Notes: a model not told the origin generated them from the letters alone. A DNA stretch of 13,404 nucleotides from Spirochaetaceae bacterium (GCA_031255655.1 JAIRSB010000219.1:1-13404), one strand, 5' to 3'; positions 1 through 6,699 are shown, counted from the stretch's first letter. Program-made: numbers and translations.

Positions 1-125
1 CCGGAACCTACCGGCTGGAAGTAAGCACCCAGTACACGGGCGCCAAAGGCAAGTTTCTCAAATCCCCCCGCACTGCGGTCTTCGACCGTCTGTTGACTGC
101 CGCGGCTGTCAAGCAGGCTGTGTAA
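1..125 (+). CDS. C-terminal end of a DUF4469-like protein (5' partial)
   Basis: The third forward frame is open from the window edge to a TAA at 123-125 and gives 40 residues beginning GTYRLEVSTQYTGAK, with KSPRTAVFD further on. The pattern GTY.LEV.TQY...K.L..PRTAVFD..L resembles the C-terminal Ig-like DUF4469 domain. As I recall, that domain often follows an N-terminal HU-like DNA-binding domain in Bacteroidota and some gut spirochaetes; here only the last domain is visible, so the N-terminal half is unknown. The codons are GC-rich like the other plus-strand genes. The stop lies 4 nt before the tandem repeat array. Coding status is fairly sure; the family name is from recall of the motif only. 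Confidence 0.6.
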   Translation, partial: GTYRLEVSTQYTGAKGKFLKSPRTAVFDRLLTAAAVKQAV

Positions 126-129
126 CTTA

Positions 130-402
130 TTCAAACCGCTCTGTTTGGAGTGCTCAAACCGCCCTGTTTGAAGTGCTCAAACCGCACTGTTTGAGGTGCT
201 CAAACCGCACTGTTTGAAGTATTCAAACCACACTGTTTGAGGTGTTCAAACTGCCCTGTTTGAGGTGTTCAAACCGCTCTGTTTGAGGTGTTCAAACTGC
301 ACTGTTTGAGGTGCTCAAACTGTACTGTTTGAAGTGTTCAAACTGCTCTGTTTGAGGTGTTCAAACCGCTCTGTTTGGAGTGTTCAAACTGTATTGTTTG
401 AG
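130..402. repeat. Tandem array of twelve 23-bp dyad units
   Basis: Twelve units follow one another with an exact 23-nt period and no insertions or deletions; the last is cut at 20 nt. Within each unit positions 2-7 (TCAAAC) and 13-18 (TGTTTG) do not vary. Positions 8-12, 1, 19-20 and 23 do vary, mostly by C/T or A/G changes. TCAAAC and GTTTGA are inverted repeats, so each unit is a small dyad with a 6-nt centre. There are no spacers, so this is not a CRISPR array. 23 is not a multiple of 3 and no frame looks like protein. It could be a set of phased protein-binding sites (iteron-like) or a minisatellite. Confidence 0.95.
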
Positions 403-606
403 AAAAGCGGGGTCAGTAGGCGAATGAGCAATGGGCTTTGCAAGGAAACTGGCGGGTTGTCATTGCGAAAGGCTGCTCCGCCTGCGAAGCAGGCGGCATG
501 GGAGAAGCGGGCTTCACGGGAGCCAAAATCTCCACCCGAAGCAATCCTGTGGCGAGTGGGTTTTGCAATGAGGGCTGCGACTCGGCTGGGACGGCTGTTT
601 GGGGTT
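403..606. other. Non-coding stretch with palindromic repeat element
   Basis: This is the convergent gap between the dyad array and the 3' end of the minus-strand lipoprotein gene. I see no credible gene here: the short plus-strand open frames have no ribosome site and no protein character. It holds the inverted-repeat element at 460-571. I see no T-run hairpin that would serve as a clear terminator for either strand. Confidence 0.6.
460..571. repeat. Inverted-repeat element bounded by TCATTGC / GCAATGA
   Basis: The outer ends TCATTGC (460-466) and GCAATGA (565-571) are inverted repeats. Inside is a perfect hairpin CCGCCTGC-GAA-GCAGGCGG (478-496) and a CGAAGCAATCC string (537-547). This layout (TCATTGCGA, GC-rich hairpins, CGAAGCAATCC) resembles a class of short dispersed palindromic elements found between genes in many bacteria. 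Only one copy lies in the window, so the repeat status is inference. Confidence 0.4.
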
Positions 607-1809
607 TTACATCTCGGCGGCTAATTTATCGGTGCGCCACCAAACAAGTTTTACGTTATAGTTCGTGGACAAAAGAGCGGAAAGTATGCCGTTTTCAGAA
701 ACATCAAAGGCACAATACAGAAGCTCGTCGTTGGATACGTTTATTACTCCGCGCCGCTGTTCATCTGAACCGTCCGTGGCAAGTAACAGAATGGAAAATC
801 CGGTTTCTATTGGGTAATAAAAAAATACGCGCCCGCCGTTCATGACGCCGAACATTGAATACAAAAGATTTTCGTTTGTTCTCCGGCTGTTCGTGTACGA
901 ATATGTTTCAAAAAACGGAATGTCTATGCTGCCGGAAAATGACTCGGCTCCAGCGTTTATAAACCACAAGCAGGAACGGTCTATTTCTCGTCCAGACAGG
1001 GTGTTTGTGGATTCGTCCATGATTTCGCGGTAATAATCTATTTTCAGATATATTTTGCGCTCGTCTGGAGCTATGCTGACAGCGTCCAGAGACGGTGTCA
1101 GCCCGAATCTCCCGTCAGGAACTGGGAGTGTGTCGTTTGAAAAGTAAATGTCATAAACCTGATTGCCGGCGGAATCATACCAGAATACGCGCCGGCCTGC
1201 CGGAAGCTGGCAGACGACTACAAGGTCATCGTCCTCGGATGTAAATATGTTTTCTATGCGCGGAAAGGGAACGCCGCCTTTTCCTTCCTGTCCCAGATAA
1301 TCGACAAATTTTCCGTCCGCGTCAAAATGAAGGACGAGTCTGTCAAGCATTGTCTTCCGCTCGGTGTCAAAGCTGTGTCGTTCCGGTGAAAGTCTGTCTT
1401 CCACAAAAATATGTTTTGCGGAATTGACGGCGATTGATCCCGGCTCGCGCAGCGGCCATTTGTATGACCAGCGGGTTATCGCGGCATCTTCTGTTTTTTC
1501 TCTCAATGTCAACGGCGGCGGGTTTGTATCTTCGTTGTAAATTAAAAACAGTAAGTCGCCGTAAGAATTATAACGCGCTATTTTCTCGCCGTTCCCGTTT
1601 GAAATGTAAAAAAGCCCGTCGCGCATTTTCAATGCGGTCTTTCGTGTGCTGCGCTCGCCTTCCAAATCAAACATATCAAGTTCATCTTCCAGCCGCCCTA
1701 TGTCAAAGCTGAATAAATCTTCACGCTCGACAGAAAGGTTTCTGTTTTCCGTGCAGGATAAAAAAACAAATGTGCAGCATAGAAACGCCGTGAGCTTGTA
1801 ATTTTTCAT
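607..1809 (-). CDS. Propeller-type lipoprotein (LIC_12708-like)
   Basis: A 400-residue protein with a lipoprotein signal: positive start MKNYK, hydrophobic stretch to residue 18, and FLSC with the acyl-accepting Cys at 19. This is a loose lipobox typical of spirochaetes. The mature part has short repeating beta-rich pieces such as KMRDGLFYISNGNGEKIARY, GSIAVNSAKHIFVEDR and HFDADGKFVDYLGQEGKGG. They read like NHL or 6-bladed propeller blades. I recognise it as like the spirochaetal LIC_12708 family, whose function is unknown. The start is chosen from GAAGGAAG (1816-1823) about 6 nt upstream. It begins 3 nt after the stop of the GH57-like gene, so the two are probably translationally coupled. 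It is the last gene of a three-gene operon and likely sits on the periplasmic face of a membrane. Confidence 0.85.
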   Translation of the reverse strand: MKNYKLTAFLCCTFVFLSCTENRNLSVEREDLFSFDIGRLEDELDMFDLEGERSTRKTALKMRDGLFYISNGNGEKIARYNSYGDLLFLIYNEDTNPPPLTLREKTEDAAITRWSYKWPLREPGSIAVNSAKHIFVEDRLSPERHSFDTERKTMLDRLVLHFDADGKFVDYLGQEGKGGVPFPRIENIFTSEDDDLVVVCQLPAGRRVFWYDSAGNQVYDIYFSNDTLPVPDGRFGLTPSLDAVSIAPDERKIYLKIDYYREIMDESTNTLSGREIDRSCLWFINAGAESFSGSIDIPFFETYSYTNSRRTNENLLYSMFGVMNGGRVFFYYPIETGFSILLLATDGSDEQRRGVINVSNDELLYCAFDVSENGILSALLSTNYNVKLVWWRTDKLAAEM

Positions 1810-1812
1810 TCA

Positions 1813-3438
1813 TCACTTCCTTCTGAATACTGTATAGCTAATGTCAGGAAAAATGCGATTTAGGCGTTCAGTTTCTGTCAGAAAGCGTGTGCTCAAATAG
1901 CTGCTGCCCAAGGCTTCATATATTGTGGTGAAATTTTTTAGATGGGATTCAAGTTCGCGCATCGCGTAATCTCTCCATTTTGGCAGTGATTTAACATTCT
2001 GTGTCGAAATTAAACGCGGCCAGTCCGAGCTTAACGCGAGCAGCATCTCCCGCGCTGCCTGTTTTAACGCGCGCTCTTTTATGCCGGTTTCATTCTTAAA
2101 GCGTTCCGCCAATTCCGCCATGCGCATGGAGGCGTGAAAAAGATGGCGGTAAAACTGTCCTGTCGATTCGTCAAGCCACGATTCCGCGTATCCGTTAAAG
2201 CCGGAGGAAGAAAACTCCGGCTCGGATGTCTGAAAAAGTGTTTCGTTCTGGCTGTCTATGTATTCCGAAGGTGTCATGAATTTTATTTTATCGTTTCTGC
2301 ATCCGACGCGAAAAACGGATTCCAAAAATACGATTCCTTCATGCCAAAAACGCCCCAAGAAGTCAGCGTCCCACGCGCACAGGCTTACGGGTGTCCCTTC
2401 GCACAAATCTTCGCGCATCAGCGCCTCCGCGCTGGACAGCGCGGAGGCGCGTCCTTTAATGAATTGCTCCGCGTAGTTTCGGGCTTTCTCCGCCGCCTGT
2501 TCTGGATTATAAACGGCGCGCGGTCTTTCGCTGTCTCCTATGGTGTAGTATTTATATCCTGTGGAAAGCCGTGTGCCGTCATCTTCTATAAAGGATCTGA
2601 TGTTTTCAAGCGGCAGGTCGTCCGCCGCGTCATGGAAAAAATTACGGAAAAGGCTTTCTACCGGAAATCCTTGTTCTCTGTCCATTATGTCCCGGTAAGC
2701 ATAAAAATCTTTTATCAGCAGGTGTAAGCCTTGTTTTGTTTTCAATGGAAAAAAACTGCCGTACTTTGAGCGCGGTTCCGCCAAAATAGCGCCGAGTGTG
2801 TCTATGATTGTATAGTCAATTCCATAGTTTCGCAGATATGCGCTCAATTTGGGATGATAGCCCATATCCGGCAGCCAGAAGCCGTCGGGTTTCACGCCGA
2901 AAAACTTTTTGTGCGAAATAAGCGCGGTTTCAATTTGAGCGCGTATTACCTCATAGTGTTCCAGATAGAAGGGCAGAAAACAGTTTGTCGCGGGCGAGGC
3001 CAAGAGTTCCAGCCGGCCCTTTTTCTGATAGTACGAAAGAACTTTTGGGATATTTTTGTCGTAGCGTTCCGTAAAATTAACGCGCCGTTCTATCGCGGTG
3101 TCATAATAGTATTCTGCCAGTTTCCGCATGGCTGCGTCGTCTTTTACGCGCTCAAGTTCTGTTTCACCGAAGGCTATTTGGCTGTCAACATAGTCTATGT
3201 AATGGCTTATTAGGGATTTGTCTGCCAGCAGGTGGCATAGTACTGGTGAAACCGCCATAGCCATGCGGAAGGGTATTCTATCCGCTTCAAGGCGGTCGAA
3301 CATTTCTAGTAATGGGAGCAGTGTCTCCGAGACTGCCGCGAAAAATTGGATTTCTTCAAATGAAAAGTTGATTTTATCTTTACGCACGAATGGGATGTGC
3401 GCGTTCAATACTATTGAGATAACATTTTTATCGGTCAT
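1813..3438 (-). CDS. GH57 / DUF1957 family protein, branching-enzyme homologue with altered active site
   Basis: A 541-residue cytoplasmic protein with the order of motifs of GH57 alpha-glucan branching enzymes and a DUF1957-like helical C-terminus (about 410-510, with SDWPRLIST). Motif 1 reads LNAHIPF (11-17) where family members have HAHLP. The second region reads ASPATNCFLP (148-156), with Asn152 where THxxLP is usual. The nucleophile motif reads GFWLPDMGY (186-194), with Asp191 in place of the family Glu (WLPEC.Y; Glu183 in the Thermococcus enzyme). The acid motif AWDADFLGRFWHEG (355-368) keeps Asp357. So the fold is clear but the activity is doubtful: it may be a glucan-binding or regulatory relative. 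It starts 6 nt after the DUF4912 gene stop and has only a weak ribosome site, which suggests coupling. Codons for residues 330-339 form a perfect 13-bp hairpin. Confidence 0.85.
   Translation of the reverse strand: MTDKNVISIVLNAHIPFVRKDKINFSFEEIQFFAAVSETLLPLLEMFDRLEADRIPFRMAMAVSPVLCHLLADKSLISHYIDYVDSQIAFGETELERVKDDAAMRKLAEYYYDTAIERRVNFTERYDKNIPKVLSYYQKKGRLELLASPATNCFLPFYLEHYEVIRAQIETALISHKKFFGVKPDGFWLPDMGYHPKLSAYLRNYGIDYTIIDTLGAILAEPRSKYGSFFPLKTKQGLHLLIKDFYAYRDIMDREQGFPVESLFRNFFHDAADDLPLENIRSFIEDDGTRLSTGYKYYTIGDSERPRAVYNPEQAAEKARNYAEQFIKGRASALSSAEALMREDLCEGTPVSLCAWDADFLGRFWHEGIVFLESVFRVGCRNDKIKFMTPSEYIDSQNETLFQTSEPEFSSSGFNGYAESWLDESTGQFYRHLFHASMRMAELAERFKNETGIKERALKQAAREMLLALSSDWPRLISTQNVKSLPKWRDYAMRELESHLKNFTTIYEALGSSYLSTRFLTETERLNRIFPDISYTVFRRK
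2199..2222. repeat. Intragenic inverted repeat, 8-bp arms
   Basis: AGCCGGAG and CTCCGGCT are separated by 8 nt inside the GH57-like gene, in the stretch encoding the Ser-rich linker PEFSSSGF before the C-terminal domain. A short dyad; by itself it could be chance. Confidence 0.5.
2421..2450. repeat. Perfect 13-bp intragenic hairpin
   Basis: GCGCCTCCGCGCT (2421-2433), loop GGAC, AGCGCGGAGGCGC (2438-2450). It lies inside the GH57-like gene and encodes RASALSSAEA (residues 330-339) without disturbing the frame. This is the strongest of several GC-rich hairpins found inside genes in the window. Confidence 0.9.
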
Positions 3439-3444
3439 CTGCTG

Positions 3445-4176
3445 TTATGAGCTATAGCTTTTGTACGAAAATGAAATTCCTTCGCTGTTTCTCAAAACAA
3501 GTAAGTCATCCATGCCAGACATACGAAGGATGGTATCTTTGTCATGAACGGGTGCGCTTCTTTCTGAAATTTCAAGCATTTTTGGAAGTCTGAACGGGTT
3601 TGTTACGGCCAATACTGTCTCGCCGCCAGCGTGTTCCACGCAGAGCTCGACATGGTATGGGGTGTCTTCTATCATGTTGCATGTTTCACGGCAGTGTTCA
3701 TCCGGCGGAAAATTGATGTACCATTCCGAATCGGTCTCGCTCACCGGAATGGTAAACAGGGAACTTGCTCCGCAGCCCATTTCACATTTGTCCAAACTTA
3801 CTCGAAGGAAATATTTGTGAAAGCCGGACAGCTTTTCATATAGTTTTTTATCAGCGTCCCGAATTTCCCAAAATACAAAGACCCACAGCGGGTCCCGAAC
3901 AATAGCGTCAATGCGGGTGATGTTGTAGCGTTTCGGTAACTCCACTGGCTCTGGAACGAGCGGCGCGTCTTCGTTGTCAGCAAAATCTGTGTCTATCGCC
4001 GTTGTGCCGGTTTGAAAGAATGTTAAGCACGGTGCGTTGTCTAGCAGTTCTTCAATAATGAACGGACGGTCTAGTTCTTCCGGTATGTCTACGCCGAAAT
4101 GAACGGCTAGGGTTCTCAGTTCCGGTGTGGAGAGTCTTTCAAGATATGAAAGATTCATATTTACGCTTGGCAGCAT
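3445..4176 (-). CDS. DUF4912 domain protein
   Basis: A 243-residue protein from the ATG at 4176 (MLPSVNMNLSYLERL). The N-terminal 35 residues (YLERLSTPELRTLAVHFGVD..EEL) resemble a Rho-N/SAP-like helical piece. The middle (LPKRYNITRIDAIVRDP, then LWVFVFWEI) is the hallmark start of DUF4912, a beta-sandwich domain of unknown function often found with carbohydrate-active proteins. There is no signal peptide, so it is cytoplasmic. Start choice is uncertain. The frame stays open to a TTG at 4212, but that TTG is part of a TTGACA -35-like box and has no ribosome site. ATG 4176 would be leaderless or nearly so from the predicted promoter, and ATG 4158 is also possible. It is first of a three-gene operon, 6 nt before the GH57-like gene; this pairing suggests a shared glucan-related role (inference). 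Confidence 0.85.
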   Translation of the reverse strand: MLPSVNMNLSYLERLSTPELRTLAVHFGVDIPEELDRPFIIEELLDNAPCLTFFQTGTTAIDTDFADNEDAPLVPEPVELPKRYNITRIDAIVRDPLWVFVFWEIRDADKKLYEKLSGFHKYFLRVSLDKCEMGCGASSLFTIPVSETDSEWYINFPPDEHCRETCNMIEDTPYHVELCVEHAGGETVLAVTNPFRLPKMLEISERSAPVHDKDTILRMSGMDDLLVLRNSEGISFSYKSYSS

Positions 4177-4182
4177 GGTTCT

Positions 4183-4212
4183 ATCATCTCTAATTTCCCC
4201 GCTCGTTGTCAA
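4183..4212 (-). promoter_or_regulatory. Predicted promoter of the DUF4912-GH57 operon
   Basis: On the minus strand, a perfect -35 TTGACA (4212-4207), an 18-nt spacer and GATGAT (4188-4183, 4 of 6 matches to TATAAT). Transcription would start near 4177, almost at the ATG at 4176, giving a leaderless or very short leader mRNA. The -10 is weak, so the call is tentative. Confidence 0.4.
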
Positions 4213-4235
4213 GGGGACGCGGCGGGAGGCCGATT

Positions 4236-4360
4236 TAACATTTATCCGTAGTCTTTATCATCGACGACAAAGAGCATGAAATCCGCAAAGCTTTTTATGC
4301 AGAAATCGCCGAAGTGAAAACCTTAGCTTGCTGAAAAACTCGTCCTGCCTGCCAAACGAA
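4236..4360. repeat. Dispersed repeat, copy A
   Basis: This 125-bp stretch aligns over its whole length with 9921-10042, same orientation, with roughly three quarters of bases identical by eye. Shared anchors are TAACATTTA at the left end, GAGCATGRAATCCGC, GTGAAAACCTTA/ATGAAAACCTTA, TTGAAAAACTC-like core and CCAAACGAA at the right end. On the minus strand both copies share a short open frame (SFGR.DEFF...RFS.R.FLHK) that ends at different stops, so they may be relics of one ancestral coding or mobile sequence. It lies upstream of the DUF4912 promoter. Confidence 0.75.
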
Positions 4361-4374
4361 TCATGGACTTTACT

Positions 4375-4524
4375 CTAATAGGGTAGATAGGATCTCGGCA
4401 ATTCCTGACACAAAAAGTATAATTCTTTGAGTTTTGCAACGTCATATTCTGTGCTGCAATCATCATATATTCTTAAATATTGCAATAATCTGGCAGTCTG
4501 GACTTGTATAACGATACCGAATGG
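4375..4524 (-). pseudogene. Possible C-terminal gene remnant (49 codons)
   Basis: A minus-strand frame is open between an upstream TAA (4525-4527) and a TAG (4375-4377). It encodes 49 residues including TARLLQYLRIYDDCSTEYD and AKLKELYFLCQELPRSYLPY. The helical, amphipathic character looks like a real protein end, but there is no start codon with a ribosome site (only an internal TTG) and no family is recognised. Base composition is AT-rich like the adjoining GT8 genes. Probably the tail of a broken gene; chance is not excluded. Confidence 0.25.
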
Positions 4525-4578
4525 TTATCGTTTATCAGCCAATAGTTGGGTAGGTGCGGAGTCGCGGGGCGGTAGTAT

Positions 4579-5577
4579 TTATTTTTTCAGCGCTGCTAAC
4601 TTCATAGTCAACCACAACACGGCGCAGTTAATTACAAAACGCAAACCGTATTTCCGGCCGTCCAGTATGTCGGTATAAATAACATTGTGGTATGACACTT
4701 TCTCAACATCAATATTTTTCAATTCTGAATATATAATATCCGCAAATTTCGTTCCGCGTACAGCAGCCCAAAAGTGTTTCGTCCGCTGAGTCATTATAAA
4801 ACTTTCCCACGGTTTGACGCCAGCATAGTGTATTATATACGGATTTTTACGCGCCGAATCATACCTGCATCTGAATTCTTTTATCATTTTTTTACTCATA
4901 TCCACTTCAAAAACATTCCAGTTCATTTCTAAAAAATCAACTTTTCCTTCGCATACGATATTAAATATATCTTGATCTGCAAATTTGTATGTATCAGCAT
5001 TTGCATGATATACATAATCAAATAATTTTTCCTCAGAAATTTCTTTAATAAAAACATTCGTATTAAATACCATGATTCCAGCATTAAAATAGTTATGATG
5101 GCTTTTCAAAGCTAATTTTTTGGCATGTTTTCTAAAGCTGTCCTCACTTATCAAGTTACAGTCGCGCACGGCTCTTATCATACATCCGGCGTCCCCATCT
5201 ATCATTTTTGCTATGTCAGCTAAACAGACAATATCGCTGTCCAAATATATCACTTTATCATAATTGCTAAACATATATGGAATGAATAGTCGATAATAGA
5301 TCTCTTTATTGCATACGGTACCTGTATAAGCGTGGTTTAAACTATATTTTTCTACATAAGAATTTACATCGATAAAATCGAGTGAGAAATTTTTATAAGC
5401 AGTTACTTGATCTTTTAACATCTCTTGATACTTTCTAGAAATATCAGAATATAATATATATAACTTATAAAAGTTGTCAGCGTTCGAGTTTTCCGCTATA
5501 GAATGAATCGTTACCGCCGTATACGGAAGGAATTTGTCATTCGCACAAAAACATACAGGTATTATCTTTTTCTCCAT
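4579..5577 (-). CDS. GT8-family glycosyltransferase (paralogue 1)
   Basis: A 332-residue cytoplasmic GT-A-type retaining glycosyltransferase of family GT8 (LgtC/glycogenin-like). It would transfer a sugar from a nucleotide donor to a surface glycan, lipid or protein; donor and acceptor cannot be read from sequence. Visible motifs: N-terminal IPVCFCANDKFLPYTAVTI (6-24), metal-binding DSD in YLDSDIVCL (111-119), FNAGIMVFN (164-172), DQDIFN (201-206), NWN (219-221) and the C-terminal HYAGVKPW (250-257). ATG 5577 follows AAAGG about 11 nt upstream. The gene is much more AT-rich than its neighbours, which points to horizontal origin. It is about three quarters identical in protein to the next gene upstream. 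Its 3' end (LKK then TAA) appears to be the native one. Last gene of operon B. Confidence 0.92.
   Translation of the reverse strand: MEKKIIPVCFCANDKFLPYTAVTIHSIAENSNADNFYKLYILYSDISRKYQEMLKDQVTAYKNFSLDFIDVNSYVEKYSLNHAYTGTVCNKEIYYRLFIPYMFSNYDKVIYLDSDIVCLADIAKMIDGDAGCMIRAVRDCNLISEDSFRKHAKKLALKSHHNYFNAGIMVFNTNVFIKEISEEKLFDYVYHANADTYKFADQDIFNIVCEGKVDFLEMNWNVFEVDMSKKMIKEFRCRYDSARKNPYIIHYAGVKPWESFIMTQRTKHFWAAVRGTKFADIIYSELKNIDVEKVSYHNVIYTDILDGRKYGLRFVINCAVLWLTMKLAALKK
4869..4962. repeat. 94-bp tract identical to 5964-6057
   Basis: This tract within GT8 paralogue 1 matches paralogue 2 without a single difference, including all synonymous sites, while flanking parts differ at roughly one base in five. 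It encodes about residues 206-236 (VCEGKVDFLEMNWNVFEVD and following), including the NWN acceptor-loop motif. Confidence 0.9.
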
Positions 5578-5596
5578 ATGTTAAATCGCCTTTGAA

Positions 5597-5683
5597 TCAG
5601 TCCAGTATTTTGGCGGATTGCTCGAAAAAAATATCAAAGACAGTTCCGTACTCCACATCTATCTTTCCGGCCGCGGCGTTTTC
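5597..5683 (-). pseudogene. 3' remnant of an LPP20-family lipoprotein gene
   Basis: The minus strand between the two GT8 genes encodes NAAAGKIDVEYGTVFDIFF followed by EQSAKILD and a TGA at 5597-5599. It matches the C-terminus of the intact gene at 6700-7848 (NAAAGKIDAEYETVFDNFF, then SSNLLK). At DNA level 5580-5680 aligns with 6673-6779 at about four bases in five, with small gaps around the A-run and stop. There is no start and no upstream domain, so this is a scar. Its left-hand part now encodes, in another frame, the last residues of GT8 paralogue 2. Confidence 0.85.
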
Positions 5684-6666
5684 AGTGCGTCTAATTTCAT
5701 AGTTAGCCACAACGCGGCGCAGTCAATTATAAAACGCAAGCCGTATTTCTGTCCGTTAAGTATATCGGTATAGATAACATTGTGGTATGACATTTCTTCA
5801 ACACTAATATTTTTCAATCCCAAATATATAATATCCGCAAATTTCGTTTCACGAACAGTCATCCAAAAATATTTTGTTCTTTGCGTCATTATAAAGTTTT
5901 TCCATGGTTTTACACGGGAATAATGTATTATATACGGATTTTTCCGTGCTATATTATACGCGGATCTGAATTCTTTTATCATTTTTTTACTCATATCCAC
6001 TTCAAAAACATTCCAGTTCATTTCTAAAAAATCAACTTTTCCTTCGCATACGATATTTAGTATATCTTGATCCGGAGCCGAATACATATTACGTCTTACA
6101 TAATCAAATAATTTTTCTTCAGAAATTTCTTGAATAAAAATATTTGTATTGAATACTATCACTCCAGAATTAAAATAGTTATGGTCGTCTTTTAATCCTA
6201 ATTCCTCAGCACGTCTTCTAAATTCGCTTCCGTTTATCAAAAACTCATAATCACGCACAGCTTTTATCATGCATCCGGAATCTCCGTCTGCCATTTTTGC
6301 TATGTCGGTTAAGCAGATAATATCACTGTCTAAATATATCACTTTATCATAATTGCTGAACATATACGGAATCAAAAGCCGGTAATATACCTCTTTACTA
6401 AAAGCTTCGGTGGTGTAAACCTCGTTCAAATTATGTTTTTCCACATAATCATTTACATCGACAAAGTCGAGTGAAAAGTTTTTATAGGCGCTTACCTGTT
6501 CTTTTAACATTTCCTGATACTTCTCAGAAATATCAGAATATAATATATACAATTTATAAAAGTTGTCAGCGTTCGAGTTTTCCGCTATAGACTGAATTGT
6601 TACCGCCGTATACGGAAGGTACTTATCATTCGCACAGAAACATACAGGTATGACTCTTTTATCCAT
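5659..6666 (-). CDS. GT8-family glycosyltransferase (paralogue 2, hybrid 3' end)
   Basis: A 335-residue GT8 protein, closely related to the downstream paralogue. It keeps IPVCFCANDKYLPYTAVTI (6-24), the DSD metal site in YLDSDIICL (111-119), FNSGVIVFN (165-173), DQDILN (199-204) and NWN (217-219). The nucleotide-binding C-terminal motif reads HYSRVKPW (248-255): the usual Gly (HYAGVKPW in paralogue 1) is Arg251, which may change donor use or activity. Its last six codons (TPRPER) do not belong to the family: they come from the LPP20 remnant read in another frame, after the original stop was lost at the duplication junction near 5682. The start is ATG 6666, 33 nt after the LPP20-family gene, with AAAAGGG about 14 nt upstream. 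AT-rich like its twin. Confidence 0.92.
   Translation of the reverse strand: MDKRVIPVCFCANDKYLPYTAVTIQSIAENSNADNFYKLYILYSDISEKYQEMLKEQVSAYKNFSLDFVDVNDYVEKHNLNEVYTTEAFSKEVYYRLLIPYMFSNYDKVIYLDSDIICLTDIAKMADGDSGCMIKAVRDYEFLINGSEFRRRAEELGLKDDHNYFNSGVIVFNTNIFIQEISEEKLFDYVRRNMYSAPDQDILNIVCEGKVDFLEMNWNVFEVDMSKKMIKEFRSAYNIARKNPYIIHYSRVKPWKNFIMTQRTKYFWMTVRETKFADIIYLGLKNISVEEMSYHNVIYTDILNGQKYGLRFIIDCAALWLTMKLDALKTPRPER
5964..6057. repeat. 94-bp tract identical to 4869-4962
   Basis: Second member of the perfectly conserved pair within the two GT8 genes; see the tract at 4869-4962. The perfect match against a ~20% diverged background suggests gene conversion. Confidence 0.9.
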
Positions 6667-6699
6667 AATATATGTTAAATCCCTTTTGGAAGCAGCCTA

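Noticed and set aside
130..402. CRISPR array
   Set aside because: The units abut directly, with no unique spacers of conserved length, and no cas-like gene is near.
334..845. Short plus-strand open frames after the dyad array
   Set aside because: They run through the repeat array or antisense to the lipoprotein gene, lack ribosome sites and have no protein-like pattern.
2134..2727. 197-codon plus-strand open frame
   Set aside because: It lies wholly antisense to the GH57-like gene, which has clear family motifs; basic, Phe/Val/Arg-rich composition is typical of a shadow frame.
4510..4532. Terminator after GT8 paralogue 1
   Set aside because: AACGATA/TATCGTT forms a 7-bp AT-rich stem with a 9-nt loop but has no T-run on the minus strand.
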